Assembly (NCBI GenBank): GCA_026936325.1
Contig: JAPTHN010000001.1
Location: forward strand, 130,859,138-130,923,137
Length of the DNA stretch: 64,000 bases
Reading direction: 5' to 3'
Source: Platynereis dumerilii
Lineage: Eukaryota; Annelida; Polychaeta; Phyllodocida; Nereididae
Shown here: positions 33,901-46,899 of the stretch, one piece after another
Layout of the letters: the number at the start of each line of letters is the position of its first letter
How positions within the stretch are numbered: position 1 is the first letter of the stretch
Translations under genes and position numbers: made by a program
The notes under the pieces: model-generated
The model's database searches: none
What the model was told of the DNA's origin: nothing
What the model saw: only the letters and a program-made list of their open reading frames with translations

Positions 33901-34637
33901 ATTGACAGCAATATTTACACCAGAGCTGCTCTCTTTCACATCTGCGCATTAATTGGTGGGCATTTCTACTGAACTAGTAATAGGTAGCTGGCCCAGTTTC
34001 CAATTTGATACCCATTTACCTTACAATTCACCATCTGCAGCAAAACTACTGTCACCTGCCTGTACAGCAGACTGACTTGTCAAGAGGGGCAATGCTACAT
34101 TAATTGAGGAACCGCCAGAAACAAGATGCCACTCTGATTTACCAGCAGTTCAGAAAATCATGAACAAGGGTGGTAAATGTACTATTCACCAGCTTCAGTG
34201 CAATGGCCAGCCCGTGCTAATGTAATCCTGAGAAACTCAGCATCTTTAAACAAATCTGAATCAGGAATTTTGACTTGGTTGAGCAAACAGCAATTTCTTG
34301 GTCTGACTCAGGAAGTCTTACCTACAGTAAATAAGATTGCAGAATTGGTTAGAATACACTGTTTAGGTTTATTGCACACCTTTATAAAGATTGTTTAATT
34401 AGGTAAGTAAAGTAATTGGGTTAATCTACATCACGACAGGTCTTTAATGAACTGACTTGTAATATTTTCTTACATGGAACAAGTGGCGTCATCTATAATG
34501 CAAAGCTTTTGCAATAAATTCTCAATTGTTACGCATGTGGCCCCACCTATAACAGACGTGAACTCGTAAAATTTGTTTTTGCATAATTTTAATATTAAAT
34601 TAACAAAATGTATCATAAAGTTAATTTGAATAAGTAC
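33901..34637. other. No recognisable feature
   Basis: AT-rich and unique-looking at this scale. No open frame over 75 codons, no repeat seen. Confidence 0.45.
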
Positions 34638-34639
34638 TA

Positions 34640-35246
34640 CACTCTTGAAAGAACATTTTCAATTACAATGAATGTGGCTTAAAACTCATGTGTAATTGTT
34701 TCAGTCCTCTGAAATTCAGACACATTATGACTAAAATGTAGCAAGCAGAATTTTTACATATTCAGAATATCCAACTCACATGAGCATTCAATGATAAAGT
34801 GCTGAGAAGGTGAAGATGCCTCCTTTGCTTACCTCTCCCAATGGTCATCATTTATCTGAGGATGAATGTTATCTTCAGACTGACGACCAACCGGAGGCAA
34901 TTTGAAAGAAGGTGAGATTGTCTTGCTGTTAACCATAAGGAACACCCATTTAATACATGAAAGTTATAAACAATACATGCATACCATGTGAGGGACCACT
35001 TGTAAGCATCCTTATAAGAGGCCCCTTTCCTAAATTTGCTCATCCCATGAACCCCAAAAGGTTCCACAAACCACTTACCCTGAAGAACCTTGTAGGGTTC
35101 TTGTAAGCTCCCCAGGGTTCTTTGACCTAGGGTGCTTCCCAAGCACCCTATGAAAAGGTGCTTCCAAGCACCCCATGGGGAGCTGTATTTGTGACAAGGC
35201 GAAGCACCTTATTTGGTTGTTCTAATCCCTTGTCGTTCTTAGAGTG
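34640..35246. mobile_element. CACTCT-type element, second copy
   Basis: The ends CACTCTTGAAAGAAC and the complement of CACTCTAAGAACG resemble those at 20,961-21,275. The right half has repeated GGTTC/AAGCACC blocks, for example AAGCACCCTATGAAAAGGTG. Left-flank TA is present; right-flank is TG. Confidence 0.5.
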
Positions 35247-35254
35247 TGGTATCC

Positions 35255-35420
35255 ATTTGATAAATAAAGTTATACCAAATTTGGAAGCTTGCATATCTTC
35301 TCTTGATAACAATCCTTATTCAGTATAGTTGGAAGACCATTGCATTAACTTACAATGTATACCATACACTCACTCCTCTCGCTTTTGCTTGCCTGGCACC
35401 CATTGATAGTCTGTTTTTTT
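35255..35420 (+). repeat. DRF module T fragment
   Basis: Matches 22,345-22,520 and 23,105-23,270 (shared AAGCTTGCATAT, CTCTTGATAACAATCC, TTACAATGTAT), in the same orientation and more diverged than those two are from each other. Confidence 0.6.
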
Positions 35421-37499
35421 GTTTTTGCATTTAGCTTTGTGCCTTGTAGAAAACTCCCTGAAATGTAGTTGCCAAATTTACCTATTTTTGTAGTAAGCAT
35501 CTCAGATCAATGTCATAGTGATCAGTTTATAGTACACGGCCTTATGGTACAAAAAAGGGGGTAGCGGCATTTTTTTTAATGTACAACAATGCTATACTTT
35601 TCGGAATCCTTGAGTGTTGTGCTATCTTTTTTTGGTGGATGCCAATTTTTTCCATGGTTACCAAAGGTGAAATCTGTTGCCATAGCAACCAAGGTCAATT
35701 TTTTGAAAAAATTGACAAATCTTCATATTTCAAGATAATTATTGTCAACGGCCAATATCAGAATATCAGGGTTAATACTTCCTTGAAAGGGACATTTTAT
35801 GGTCAGGTGACCTATGAGGTCAAGGGTCGTTGTCATGGTAACAAATGTGAGCAAATGTCAAAATTAAAGGTTTTTTAATCTCAGCTGAATTTTACGGACC
35901 TGGCATTGCCCAAGTTATCATCAAATTTAACAATCAGTGGAGTCATTAGTGGAACCAGTATGTGTACTGTTTCTATACATATGCACATTACATTGGTGGC
36001 CATGGAAACCAGGTAAGAAGCAAAACTTCAAAGTCATGTCTGCTCAGTAACGTCTAAATTTGCTAATTGGGCAACTTTGATATCACCAATGTACTATTTT
36101 ATCAAACCTAGGGTGAGATATTTTTAAAGTTTTGCATTTATTTATGTTTCAAAAATATTTCTTTGGCCTAAAGTTGGAATTGTCACATCCTGCTTCTTGT
36201 CTGTGGTTGCCATGGCAACCGTTTTTATATGTTGTGTTATTTTGGTAAAAATCTCCAAATTTCACCTCAAATATATATAAGAAATTGTCTTTTTCATATG
36301 AAAAAGTATTCTAGGATAAAAAGGGGTATATGTGATCACATGACCACAACAGTTAGAGATCCAGGTCATTTTGAAAGTGAGGTTCAAAGATAAGAAATGC
36401 ATTGTTACATTGGCGGCGAAGTAATAAAGTAACAAGTTTTTGCCCGTAGGTCACCATCATTATTTTGGTAGCAATGGCTGTTAATTCTATTTTGTAGATG
36501 TATCAGTTTCCAGATTATTTAATTATTGAAATATTTGTTGCCATGGTAACCAGACCGAATGCATATGAGAGAAAAATAAAAGGAAATAAAAGGCCAAGAA
36601 TCATTATTCTGCCCTAGTGAAATATTCTGCCACTATTTCTGTGTTTTTAGGGTCAAACAACTTTTTTAAGCTGAACAGTGAATTAAATTATTTCCTTTCT
36701 TACTGAGACAATTGTTTTCCGAAATTACCATGAGGTGACTTCAACCATTCTATGGATGTCACAAATGTGTGTAAAATAGTAGAGCACTGCCCAGTATCCA
36801 TCCTACCTTTTTGAGAAACAACTATGTGTGCAGCACAGTGTAGCCTTCTTCCCGATAACAGTGGGCATGGTTCTTTTTCATTGAAATTTACCAATCGAAT
36901 TTCTCCAATATGATGTAGCCTAAGTCTTGGTATAAAATTATTTCTTTTAGAATGCAGCTCATAAAGCCCAATGCTGAAGTTTGCTGCCTTAAACAGTAAA
37001 AAAGAAAAGTGTTTCATGAGCCTTGTTACCAGACCTAACATTTGGGAGGCTGATCGGTCGGGTTAAAGAAATGTTCTCGTTTCATTCTTCTTAAAAAAAA
37101 AAAATCTTTTTTACATTTACGGTACATTATCATGGTATCAAGGCAGAGAAGGTCAAATCTGACATGTAGATCGTGTTGTCCGACTGCTGTAATAAAAAGT
37201 AGGGTCATCAACCAAAAGTGTATAATTATATCTGTTTTGAAAGATAAGTATTGTACTCCTAATTTTCATGAATTTCCAACTGTTTCTTTAGGATTAAGCA
37301 ATTCTGTTATCATCAAGACAATGTAGCATTTAATCAAGATCACTAGTTAGAAGTTACTGAACAAGAAGTCAATCAAAACAGCGTTCAATGTGAGAATCAC
37401 CCCTCACCTTTACTACAGCAATGTAATCTGACTCAAAATGAAACATACCAGTAATGGTTTGGCCTGACAGCAATGGACTGTCTTACCAAGGGTTCTTTC

Positions 37500-37895
37500 A
37501 ATCTATTGACAGACAAACTCAAAGTGCCCAAAACTTAGACCAGCAGCCTTCCCAAAACTCAGCTTTTCGACTGACTGAAGGACTAAAAAAGAGGTCAAAT
37601 TTGTGGACAAAGGAAAGAAGTATCCCAATTCAAACTCATGACTGCTATTTGGAAAGCTGTGAATGGTCTAGCACATCAGTACCTCAGAATGATGAATGAA
37701 CTCATGAATACCAAACCAAAAAACAAAAGATCAAAAGGCAGTAAGGAAAGTAGGGTAAAGAACAGAGCATTTTTAAAACCAGCATCATTGCTGTGGCACA
37801 GCCTTCCAGAAAGTGTAAGGATTTTAAAAATAATTGATATAAGAAACAGTCAAGACATACCTGTCAATTCTATACATTACTATTATGCATGCTTA
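37500..37895 (+). pseudogene. LINE reverse-transcriptase C-terminal relic
   Basis: The frame ending at 37,901 reads FKLMTAIWKAVNGLAHQYL, then a basic linker with paired S-K-G-S-K runs, then LLWHSLPESVR. This is the order found at the C-terminal end of non-LTR reverse transcriptases of the Jockey/CR1/L2 group (typical form: WLPV..R..FK, YKALNGLAP.YL, LWNSLP..IR). The upstream part lies in a neighbouring frame (QNL...TKERSI), so there is at least one frameshift. It covers only about 130 codons of an ORF usually near 900, so it is a dead 3' fragment. It sits in the middle of the 5-kb TIR element. Confidence 0.65.
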
Positions 37896-38767
37896 ATGTG
37901 AACTTACCTCATCGCCAATGCTATTTGCACTTTACTGTTGTTACAAAAGGAATAGAAAAATATTCACGATAGGACTATACAATGCATACATTAATGTTAT
38001 GAAGGAGACACTTTCCCCCCAAAATATTGACACATTTCCTGTCACAATAAATAAAGCCACTGTTCACTGAAACTTTCAGCTAGTAACCGGCATTATTGGA
38101 TATTATGAGTCTTGTGATTTTTGGAGCTAATTGAAGATTGTTAGATTTAGTTTTGACATCAAATTTCTTCATTGACATGGCATTCAGAGTGTCTTAATTC
38201 GACAAATTTGGAGTCCTTAAAAAGTTGTAACAGTGACAAAATGGCACCCCCAATTTTTTTAACCAGCAAACTCAAAATTACCATTAACCAGATTTTCATG
38301 TTTCCCAAGTGCTCAACTTCACCAAGAAATTACACATATTCACCAGTTATAGAAATTGTTTTATATTTTTAATTTTCCTGAAAAAGAATTTTAGCCCAAA
38401 AAAAAACTTTTTTAATTTGAACTGATTTTTGTAAGTTGTATTAAAAATGTGCCAGATCAGTCAATCAATCCATTTCTTAATAGACCAATTGAGCCTCTCA
38501 AATGCATACCATGGCATTGGCAACCAATTACCCAGTACATTGTTGTGAATAAAAAATACAACACTTATGATATATAATTATATATACAATAAAAGTAAGA
38601 AGAACAGTCTCATTCTTCTGAAATATTTTAGAACAGATGACCCTCTTCAGGTGATATCCCTATCAATGTAATGTTATTCTCTGTGACTCACATGCAGTAC
38701 ATGAGGCTCAGTTTATATCCTATACTCTCAATGCTATCAGAACAAGCAATCTACTGAATCACAAGTT

Positions 38768-38836
38768 ACTCAATGACAAATTGACATCTCATTTCAATGC
38801 AATGAATAGGGCCTGTTGTGAGGTCATTGATGGCCA
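38768..38836 (-). repeat. Inverted fragment of direct repeat B
   Basis: On the minus strand this matches the start of B (33,210 and 40,768), with about six changes in 66 bp. It lies inside the 5-kb element and predates or accompanied capture there. Confidence 0.65.
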
Positions 38837-40500
38837 CAAACAGCTGAATATAAGTAATGTACTCATAATTCTTCAAATGTAACAATCATCACCTGCCCTT
38901 TTTTCTAAATTAGCATCATTGTCTTAATATTTTCTTTTGTATATCAGTGACTATGAGCCTCATTTTTAAACTGAACATTATCTCTGATTTATAAAGTAAC
39001 ATTCATGGCAACAGGATATCATGGCATGGGTAATTTTCCTTGGACAATAAATTCTTTAATTTAAAGTAGGTACAGGCCCTTTTCAGCTTCTTTTTGGTAA
39101 AACTTTGAGATTTGTTTATTTTTATCTAAAATATATAAACTGTTGTCATGGTTACCATGGTGAGGAACTGGAAGAATCTCAACATTTAAAAAAAGAAAAA
39201 TAGAACTGAATATCATAAATAAGTGACAGAAAAGTTTGAGAATTATCTTATCTTAGGCAACCCAATATGTCACATTTGTCATTTAAACTATACCTGGTTG
39301 TTCTGGCTATAACCTGGTTACCATGACTACCAATGAATTGTACATCTACTGAAAGAGTAGACATACTGTTGTAGCATATTTATACACAAATTGTTGATGA
39401 AATTGATTAGAATCTGCCAGTATGATGCTTGTAAATTTTAGTTTATGCAAAATAAAACCTTGTATTTGTCTCAAGTGCATTCAGTCCGGTTACCAAGGCA
39501 ACCAATATTTTTTGAAAATCAGAAATTCTGGAAACTGATATATCTAGAAAATAAAATTAACAGCCATTGCAACCAAACTAATGATGGTGACCTACTGACA
39601 ATAACTTGTCATGTTTTTACTTTGACGTCAATGTAATAACACATTTCTTACCTTTGAGCCTCACTTTCAAGATCACCTGGATCTCTAATTGATGAGGTCA
39701 TGTGATCACATATACCCCTTTTTATCCTAGAATATTTTTTCATACAAAACAGACAGTTTCTTATACACATTTAAGGTGAAATTTGGAGATTTTTAAAAAA
39801 TAACACAACATATAAATACGGTTGCCATGGAAACCACAGACAAGAAGCAGGAGGAGACAATTCCAACTTTAGGCCAAAAAAATATTTTTGAAACATAAAT
39901 AAATGCAAAACTTAAAAAATATCTCAACCCCAGGTGTGATAAAATAGTACATTGGTGATATCAAAGTTGCCCAATTAGTCAATTTAGACGTTACTGAGCA
40001 GACATGACTTTGAAGTTTTGCTTCTAACCTGGTTTCCATGGCCACCACTGTAATGTGCATATGTATAGAAACAGTACACATACTGGTTCCACTAATGACT
40101 CCAATGATTGTTGAAATTGATGGTAACTTGGGCAATGCGAGGTCCGTAAAGTTCAGCTGAGATTTAAAAACCTTGAATTTTGACCTTTGGTCGCATTTGT
40201 TACCATGACAAAGACCCTGGATGTCAAAGGTCACTTGACCAAAAAAATCCGATTTTGTGCATTTATTAATCCTGATACTTAGATTCTAGTTCTGGGCATT
40301 GGTTTTAATAAAATATGAAAATTCTTGAATTTTTAGAAAAACTGACCTTGGTTGCTATGGTAACAAATTCCTGTTTTGGTTGCCATGGGAAAAATTGGCA
40401 TCCAGCAAAAAATGTTACTACAACTCCTCAGGTTTCCAAAAAGTACAAGATTGTTAGGCTTTTCAAAAAATACCGCTAAATGACATAAGGCCGTGTACTA

Positions 40501-40767
40501 TTAGCTATTTAGCTCGCCCACTATGTATCTTCCTTGGTATTTGACATTGCATGATATCATCAGTTTATGTGTAGTTTGGCGTCTGAGCTGTCCGCTCTTA
40601 TCTATTATAGGAAATTACACCTGTGTCGTAATGTGCAACTTGTAAGTTTAAAATTCATTTTAGATGTGTGCCTAGATTGGGACACGAACAGCAATACAGC
40701 CTACAGCGATAGCAGCTCACTTGCAGTAGACGAAATACGAGTACTTACAGAAAAGCTGTTGTTGGCC
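40501..40767. other. Short segment preceding repeat B
   Basis: No repeat is recognised at its start. An open frame from 40,567 runs through to a stop at 40,831-40,833, inside repeat B. The tail of that frame recurs in three places (see findings). Confidence 0.35.
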
Positions 40768-41458
40768 ATCAATGACCTCACGACAGGCCCTATCAATTGC
40801 ATTGAAATGAACTGTCAATTTGTCATTGGGTAGCTTGTGACCTCATTGATGAGTGGTATAACACCTCGAATGACGTTTCCTTATAGCATTGCAACTATAG
40901 GACATGACATCAGAAACTGCTTATGACTTCTTTTTGTAAGCACTTCGAGTTTTGTGCACTGCAACAGGTCCTGTAGTATTTCACAGACAACAGTAAAGGT
41001 CTTTTCACTGAATGGTGCACGCAAGGATAAAACAAAAATCCAATTTTGCAAAATACAACCTCAATGTTCATATTGTAATAATGATAATTATATTAAGAAC
41101 TTATATAGCGCCAATACCAGTTAACTGCTCTTTAGCGCTTGTAATAAAATATTGTACAGTTGTTAGAGCTTATGAAGGCCAACATCATTTAGTTATTTAC
41201 CAAAAGCTGCTATTCTTTCTATGGGTATGGTTATGTTTATATTTATTCGTTGATTGGGAGTTCTTCTACGCAGTGCAAATTTATCAAGGGACTCTCATAA
41301 CATGGCAGGTGTATGGCAATTCAGATATTCAGAAGATCATCACAATAGGATAGGAAATTATTGAAAATATATAAAGAAAAAGTTTGAAATTAATAACATT
41401 ATATTGCAAATGTAGCAGTTATCTGGTAAGCATGTTGTAGAGTATGACTGAATGATAT
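40768..41458 (+). repeat. Direct repeat B, right copy
   Basis: The near-identical partner of 33,210-33,900. Here B continues into module C without a break, as in the older copy at 23.7-24.9 kb, so this arrangement is the ancestral one. Confidence 0.9.
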
Positions 41459-42756
41459 ACCTAGTACATGTTCGCACCTATACAAAGTGTATATGACTCT
41501 GTACATGCATAGTACTCGTATGTACCTCTTAGATAGATGTCTCTGTGAGAGTTCAATACAATGTGGTGGTAAAGTCGATGAGGTCACTGACTTGGAAGTG
41601 AGGCCAGCTGTGTGAAACCAACCGCCCTTCAACTTAGGACATAACTCAATTGGTTCTCTAATTAGGTGTGTGGTTCGGCAAACCTGAGGAATAGTCAAGG
41701 AACCCTTGTTCAGCCTGAGGGCACAGTCAAATTTGGATGGACTGTGGCGCAGGAAGTGCAACCTTTTTTCTTCAATCCTTGGTAGTACAATGTTGTATGG
41801 CAGTCTAGTCATCAATGCCCTCAAGACATATATACAAACACTCAAGCGGGCCTAAATTGGGACAAGAGCAATCTCCCAGCTGACTTTAATTCCACTCTGA
41901 TCCTAACAAGTGGCTGACTGGAGATAGCAATGTCGGAGGAAAACCTTGCTATTGCCCTCATAAATGCTGTTTGCTCAAGACCTGCATATCAATTACCAGC
42001 ACTCTAAACATCAGTCATGATTAATTATTACCGGTATAAAGCATGGTAATCAAGGAAATGTCACGACATGCTAAACACAGCTGCGGGCACTGGGTGCTTT
42101 CATTGCTTGCTTGTTCTTGGATAAGATCACATGGTGCCTGCCACTGCCACCCATTCCAAGTTATCATACTTTTAAAATTGGGACTTTACTGTGTTGCTGT
42201 GATAGCAACATCCGACTAATCTTCATCTGGATAGCACACATGTAATTTGTCCAAAACCTTTTTTCAGTTTCAAGTTTTATCCAATAATGTCCCATGACAC
42301 ACCAAGCAGCAGGCAACAATGTGATGAATTTATTTGATGTAATATTCATGAGATTCCTCACCAAGGAATTCGCATAGCACAGCCTGGCCAGTGGGTTGTC
42401 AATAAGGAAGCAATATTCAATATTAGAATTTGAATTCTTAAACCCTGCTTCCAGATATTCAGACAGCACTCTTTTTATCAACTTTGGGACTCCTTGAGTC
42501 GAGTGATGGTAGCCCTATATGTCAAGGCAATTCAACAGATTTGAAAGTCATTTGGCTAAACGACTGAGATTGGTCATGCAGGCAGGTTAAATCATGTGGA
42601 TAGTTTTCTATTCCACTCAATATGTGTGATCACACAGATCTGTAGATTATGAGTAAAGGCATAGCACAATCACATGTGTAAATAGTATTTCAAAATTGAT
42701 ATATTACATTATGTTCTTGTACATGAATAATTTCAATCAAAAATTGTTTATCATAT
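41459..42756 (+). repeat. DRF modules C and D
   Basis: Matches 24,060-24,943 plus 26,446-26,800 and 52,320-53,100. It shows the empty hAT site at 42,309 (GCAGGCAACAATGTGATG). The 148-codon minus-strand open frame here has no recognised domain. Confidence 0.75.
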
Positions 42757-43638
42757 ACTATGGAGTCTTCCTCAATGGGGATAATCAAGCAAGGGTGTCA
42801 GAACAAGCAGGGAGGGCAATTGCCCCTCCTGCCCTTACCTTAGATGGGGGGGGGGGCAACGTATGCCTTTTTGATCTAAAAAAAAAATTCTGTTGTAATT
42901 AAGGCAAAAACGTGCAAATGTGAGGAATAATGCTCTAAATATTATTGGCGCTGCATTAAATTTTTTGTCAGGCTGCAAATTAAGATTTGCCCTTTCTCAT
43001 CTGACTGTCCCTGTCACCCTCTTTCCTTCTGGCACCCTCGAATCGAAGTAGCTTATGCACATTTCAATAGTATCTGCTGAGGAAGACGTCACTGCTCATC
43101 CTGTTGATTTGAAGAAATACTTTTTGCCTAAAGGTGGACCTGTGGTACCATATAGCTTGAGTCTTCATTGCCTAGCATTGAACGATTACACATGAACGAT
43201 CTATGATGCCATAACATCACTAAACAACAAAATGGTCATGCTTGATCATCAATTTCATGCTCCAGTGATTTTTTTACGGGGCATAAGGTCCAAGAGTATA
43301 TTCCATGAAATACTTAAGTTTCATTGACATAAATTTAGTGATATTGATGCATCGCGGACCTCTAAAGTCTTAGAATTGCGGAGGGTCTCTGAACCAGTCA
43401 TGAATACTGTTGTGAGTAACTGACATTCATGCGTTCCCACGATATTAATTTCTCTGCAATCATATCGACCAGGCAGTGTAAGGTTTTTTTTTGGGGGGGG
43501 GGGGGTGAACACTGACCAGTAGATGATCAGGTGGGGAAGTTCATGAGAAATTATTTATTTTTTGAAATGCCAGCCAGAAGAAATGATCATTTGCAACTAT
43601 TGCCAGCATGCAATGTCTGAAATGTATTTGTAGATCAA

Positions 43639-44463
43639 TTATTATCCATCCAATAACTATGTATCCTTCAATTCTTTTCCTCAGACCGACAGCATGATGT
43701 CATGCTGGTTCAGGACAGCTATTGGTCTGGCAGTGCATGCAGCTAAAGAGCATGACAACATGCTGACAAGCAAATCAAATTGGCTGGTATGATAAGCAAC
43801 AACAAACAGTTAAAGCAAATCCTTAAAAGTTTCACATTACTGGAATTTTGTTTGCTTTTGTTATTCGTTACACCTGAAAATCCAAACAGTTGGCCAAGTT
43901 TCAGTTATAGTTTGGATTCCTGAAGATTGAGTATGGCAATACACTGTATTCACCTTCAAGCTGGGATTCGACCGGATGTGAGATTTGGTGAAAATCTTGT
44001 TTGTGTTTTACAGCTATTCGCTAAACTCCTTCCCCAGCTTAGTGACATGCATTCAGTTGATGCTTATTGGGAACAGATATAGGGATCAGATGTTCTCTGT
44101 TACATATTATAAAACCTTCCTCTTCTATTTCCCATCTTCTTCCAATAAGATTCCAAATCAAGCCACCTTGGCATCACATGGCATGCTTTCAGTATCCATG
44201 TATGCCATTGACTAAATGATGACACTGGAGTCTGGACCCTTCACAATGTTAATTTAAGAGCAACTGCTTAATCAATGTCATGCAACTGACTCTCCCGACC
44301 AATGAGAATGTACATATAGCTTGACATCACCGAAAAAGCCTAGCATGACATATAGTTTTTCTACTCACTCCTCAACTGACCAATGGCCACCCAGTCTCAG
44401 CATGACATCAAGCTTTCAATCTATGAAAAATTGAAGGATACATAGTTATTGGATGGATAATAA
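43639..44463. mobile_element. 834-bp TIR element, arm copy
   Basis: The inverted counterpart of 31,277-32,110, shorter by 9 bp through one small indel. The same TIR starts TTATTATCCATCC. Confidence 0.75.
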
Positions 44464-44606
44464 ACAATACAGTATTAAGAAACCCACCACATTGAAATGA
44501 TTTCTTTTAAATTTTGTTATGAAATGTGTATAATGGTGTTCATAAACTTGAGAAACAACTGTTTGGCTAACTGCTTGTGTCCCATGCATGCAAGGCATTG
44601 GTTTCT

Positions 44607-46899
44607 CATATAAACGGTTCAACAAAAATAAGTCCCCCTTAACGAAACTTGAATATCTCAAAGTCCTCTTTTCCGATTTCTATTAAAGTTATCATAGTTG
44701 TAGGTCTGCATAGTGACGTTATGTCTGTGTAATTGTAGCATGATTGCTTCATTATTGTCTGAGCCACAATACCCTGAGTGCGCATACCCCTCTTTTAAAA
44801 AATTTGAAGTTTTGAATTTTCCAAAAAATTTTTTTCCAAAAGGTGCTCCTCAAACTCCACTCAAACTATTTCTAATGTCACCCAAGGAACCTTACAGTGG
44901 GGTGCGAAAAATTGGGCACCCTTTGAGAGGGGTCACATTTTTTCAAATTTCAAACAAATCATTTGCAGAATCTTTCCAACATGAATTGTGTGAGTGAAGG
45001 ATACCCATGCACTCAATTTTACCCTGAAAGAACAATGGAAATATAAAAATGTAAAAAATTGCAGGTCTTTTTGTCAGATTTTACATGTGCAAAAGTTTGG
45101 GCACCCCTACGGATTCTGATCTGGATTTTTCTATTACTCTACATTAAAGCAATATAAAAGCTCTAAAATGCTTTGGATAATAATGCAAGCATCCCAGGAT
45201 CATCATTTCTTGTGCATTTTTTATTGTTCTCCCTAACAGAGTGACTCCAACCGTTGCATCTTTGTGGTACCTATGGCATCAATTGCACATGTCCAGTAAT
45301 ACTGAAAGTTTTGAACATTTCTGGTGCAGGAGTCCTGGTTAGCCTCTCCTTTACCTAAAATTAACATTTTATCTAAAATAACCAAAAATATTCAAGATTT
45401 ACATTATTTATTTAGGTTAATATCTAGCAAAATTACAAATATTAATGTGCAGTTCAACTTTGTATTGCCAGCCAGGGACTATTTTAGCTGAAAAAAATTT
45501 CAATTTGGGGTTGATTTGTTTCTATTTAGTCAATTTTGCTATTTTGTTGCAATTAAATCTTATATGTCAACCTCAGAGACCCCCACAGTTGCGACACTGA
45601 ATGTGGTTGACATATGCATCATTCCACCGTCAGCATGCAGATTCGAAAAGCCAAGCTATACAAGGTTTCACAATTACATAGCTTAATCTGACTGCCTGAG
45701 TCATGCCAAAGGTCCCATCTAACTATTAGGGAACATTGTGGATCAGTCATTGTGGTGTTTGAGGCAAGGGAGTAAAAAAAAGCATTGAAATGGAATCGCT
45801 CCGATACACCAGAATGTGATAAACAAGTTTGACTCCCTAAAGGCAAGAATAGGCAGGCCAAAAATTACGGATGACGGCTGTAATAATTGCAAAATTGTCA
45901 TTTCTACACAACACAACACAAAAACAGCAGGTTTCAGTAATATTTTTACAAGAAAAGCCAAGGTGCTCTGACATAAATGCCCAGAAAGTTGAACTTTTGT
46001 GGAATTTTAGGTATTTTACTTCGATTTAGGTCTGAGCTGCTCCAAAAGGTCATAAAAGAATAATCATTCATGTTTAGGTGGTGAAAAATAAACATAATAA
46101 ATCAACTTTTCAGCTTCTGGACTCAAAATAATTGAAATTTTATCAAATAATCTGATGTACCTCAGGTACCTCAAATTTGCAACGGTTGGAGTCATTTTGT
46201 TAGGAATTAAAATAAAAAATTCACACAAAATGAAGTCCTGGGATGCTTAAATTATTATCCAAAGCCTTGTAGAGCTTTTATATTGCTTTAATGTAGAGTT
46301 CTAGAAAGATCAAGATCAGAATCTGTCGGGGTGCCCAAACTTTTGCACATGTAAAATCCGACAAAAAGACCTGTATTTTTTTACATTTTTATATTTCCAT
46401 TGTTCTTTCAGGGTAAAATTGAGTGCATGGGTATCCTTCACTCACACAATTCCAGTTGGAAAGATTCTGCAAATGGTTTGTTTGAAATTTGAAAAAATGT
46501 GACCCCTGTCAAAGGGTGCCCAAACTTTCGCACCCCACTGTACCTAAACTGTGAAAGGTTACAAAAGAAGTCCTCAATTGTCCACTAAATATGATTGAGA
46601 AACAAATTTTCTCCAGTATCATGATGAAGTATGCTCCAGCTGGTGGCCCCCCCGCTTGGTCTACTTGTTCATATCCATTGGAAAAGCCACAGATTTTTGA
46701 AAACAGGGGTAGGCAGGGGTAGGCTCGCTCACTCGAAGGCGGCTGGCTCAGCCAGGAATAATGCCACTAAACTACAAATACACACATTTAGGGTTGATAT
46801 AGCTATAGGCCTGAAATTCAATCCAACTTTCATAAAAATCAGAGAGGGAATCTTCAAATTTACTTTAAGGGGAACTTATTTTTTTAAACTGTTTATATG
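44607..46899. mobile_element. Old TIR element, arm copy
   Basis: The inverted counterpart of 28,841-31,133, again containing the mariner-type copy. Nothing distinguishes it except scattered substitutions. Confidence 0.55.
44895..46540. mobile_element. Tc1/mariner-type element, arm copy
   Basis: The inverted counterpart of 29,200-30,845 with the same TA flanks (44,893-44,894 and 46,541-46,542) and the same length. It was duplicated along with the arm, not inserted independently. Confidence 0.85.

Larger units (their letters stand above)
35651..40394. promoter_or_regulatory. Array of RFX/X-box-like palindromes in the 5-kb element
   Basis: At least twelve sites match or nearly match the X-box form GTTGCCATGGYAAC: 35,676-35,690, 35,829-35,842, 35,995-36,010, 36,206-36,219 (perfect GTTGCCATGGCAAC), 36,537-36,550, 39,142-39,156, 39,316-39,331, 39,488-39,503, 39,822-39,836, 40,030-40,045, 40,199-40,213, 40,351-40,364 and 40,379-40,394. 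They occupy mainly the TIR arms. RFX transcription factors bind such sites in animals. Binding here is inference. Confidence 0.5.
35532..40498. mobile_element. 5-kb fold-back-like element with about 1-kb TIRs
   Basis: The ends GTACACGGCCTTATG and complement (40,484-40,498) are each flanked by TA (35,530-35,531 and 40,499-40,500). Inverted similarity runs for roughly 1.04 kb (35,532-36,570 and 39,465-40,498; paired coordinates sum to about 76,035), with perhaps 10-15 percent divergence. The centre holds a LINE reverse-transcriptase relic and a short inverted DRF fragment, so it seems to carry captured or inserted foreign DNA. No transposase is recognised. The arms are dense in CCATGG-centred X-box-like motifs. 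Confidence 0.75.

Noticed and set aside
41399-41845. 148-codon minus-strand frame
   Set aside because: Lies in repeat modules B/C; the related copy at 24.2 kb keeps only part of it in overlapping shorter frames, so it is not conserved as a protein.
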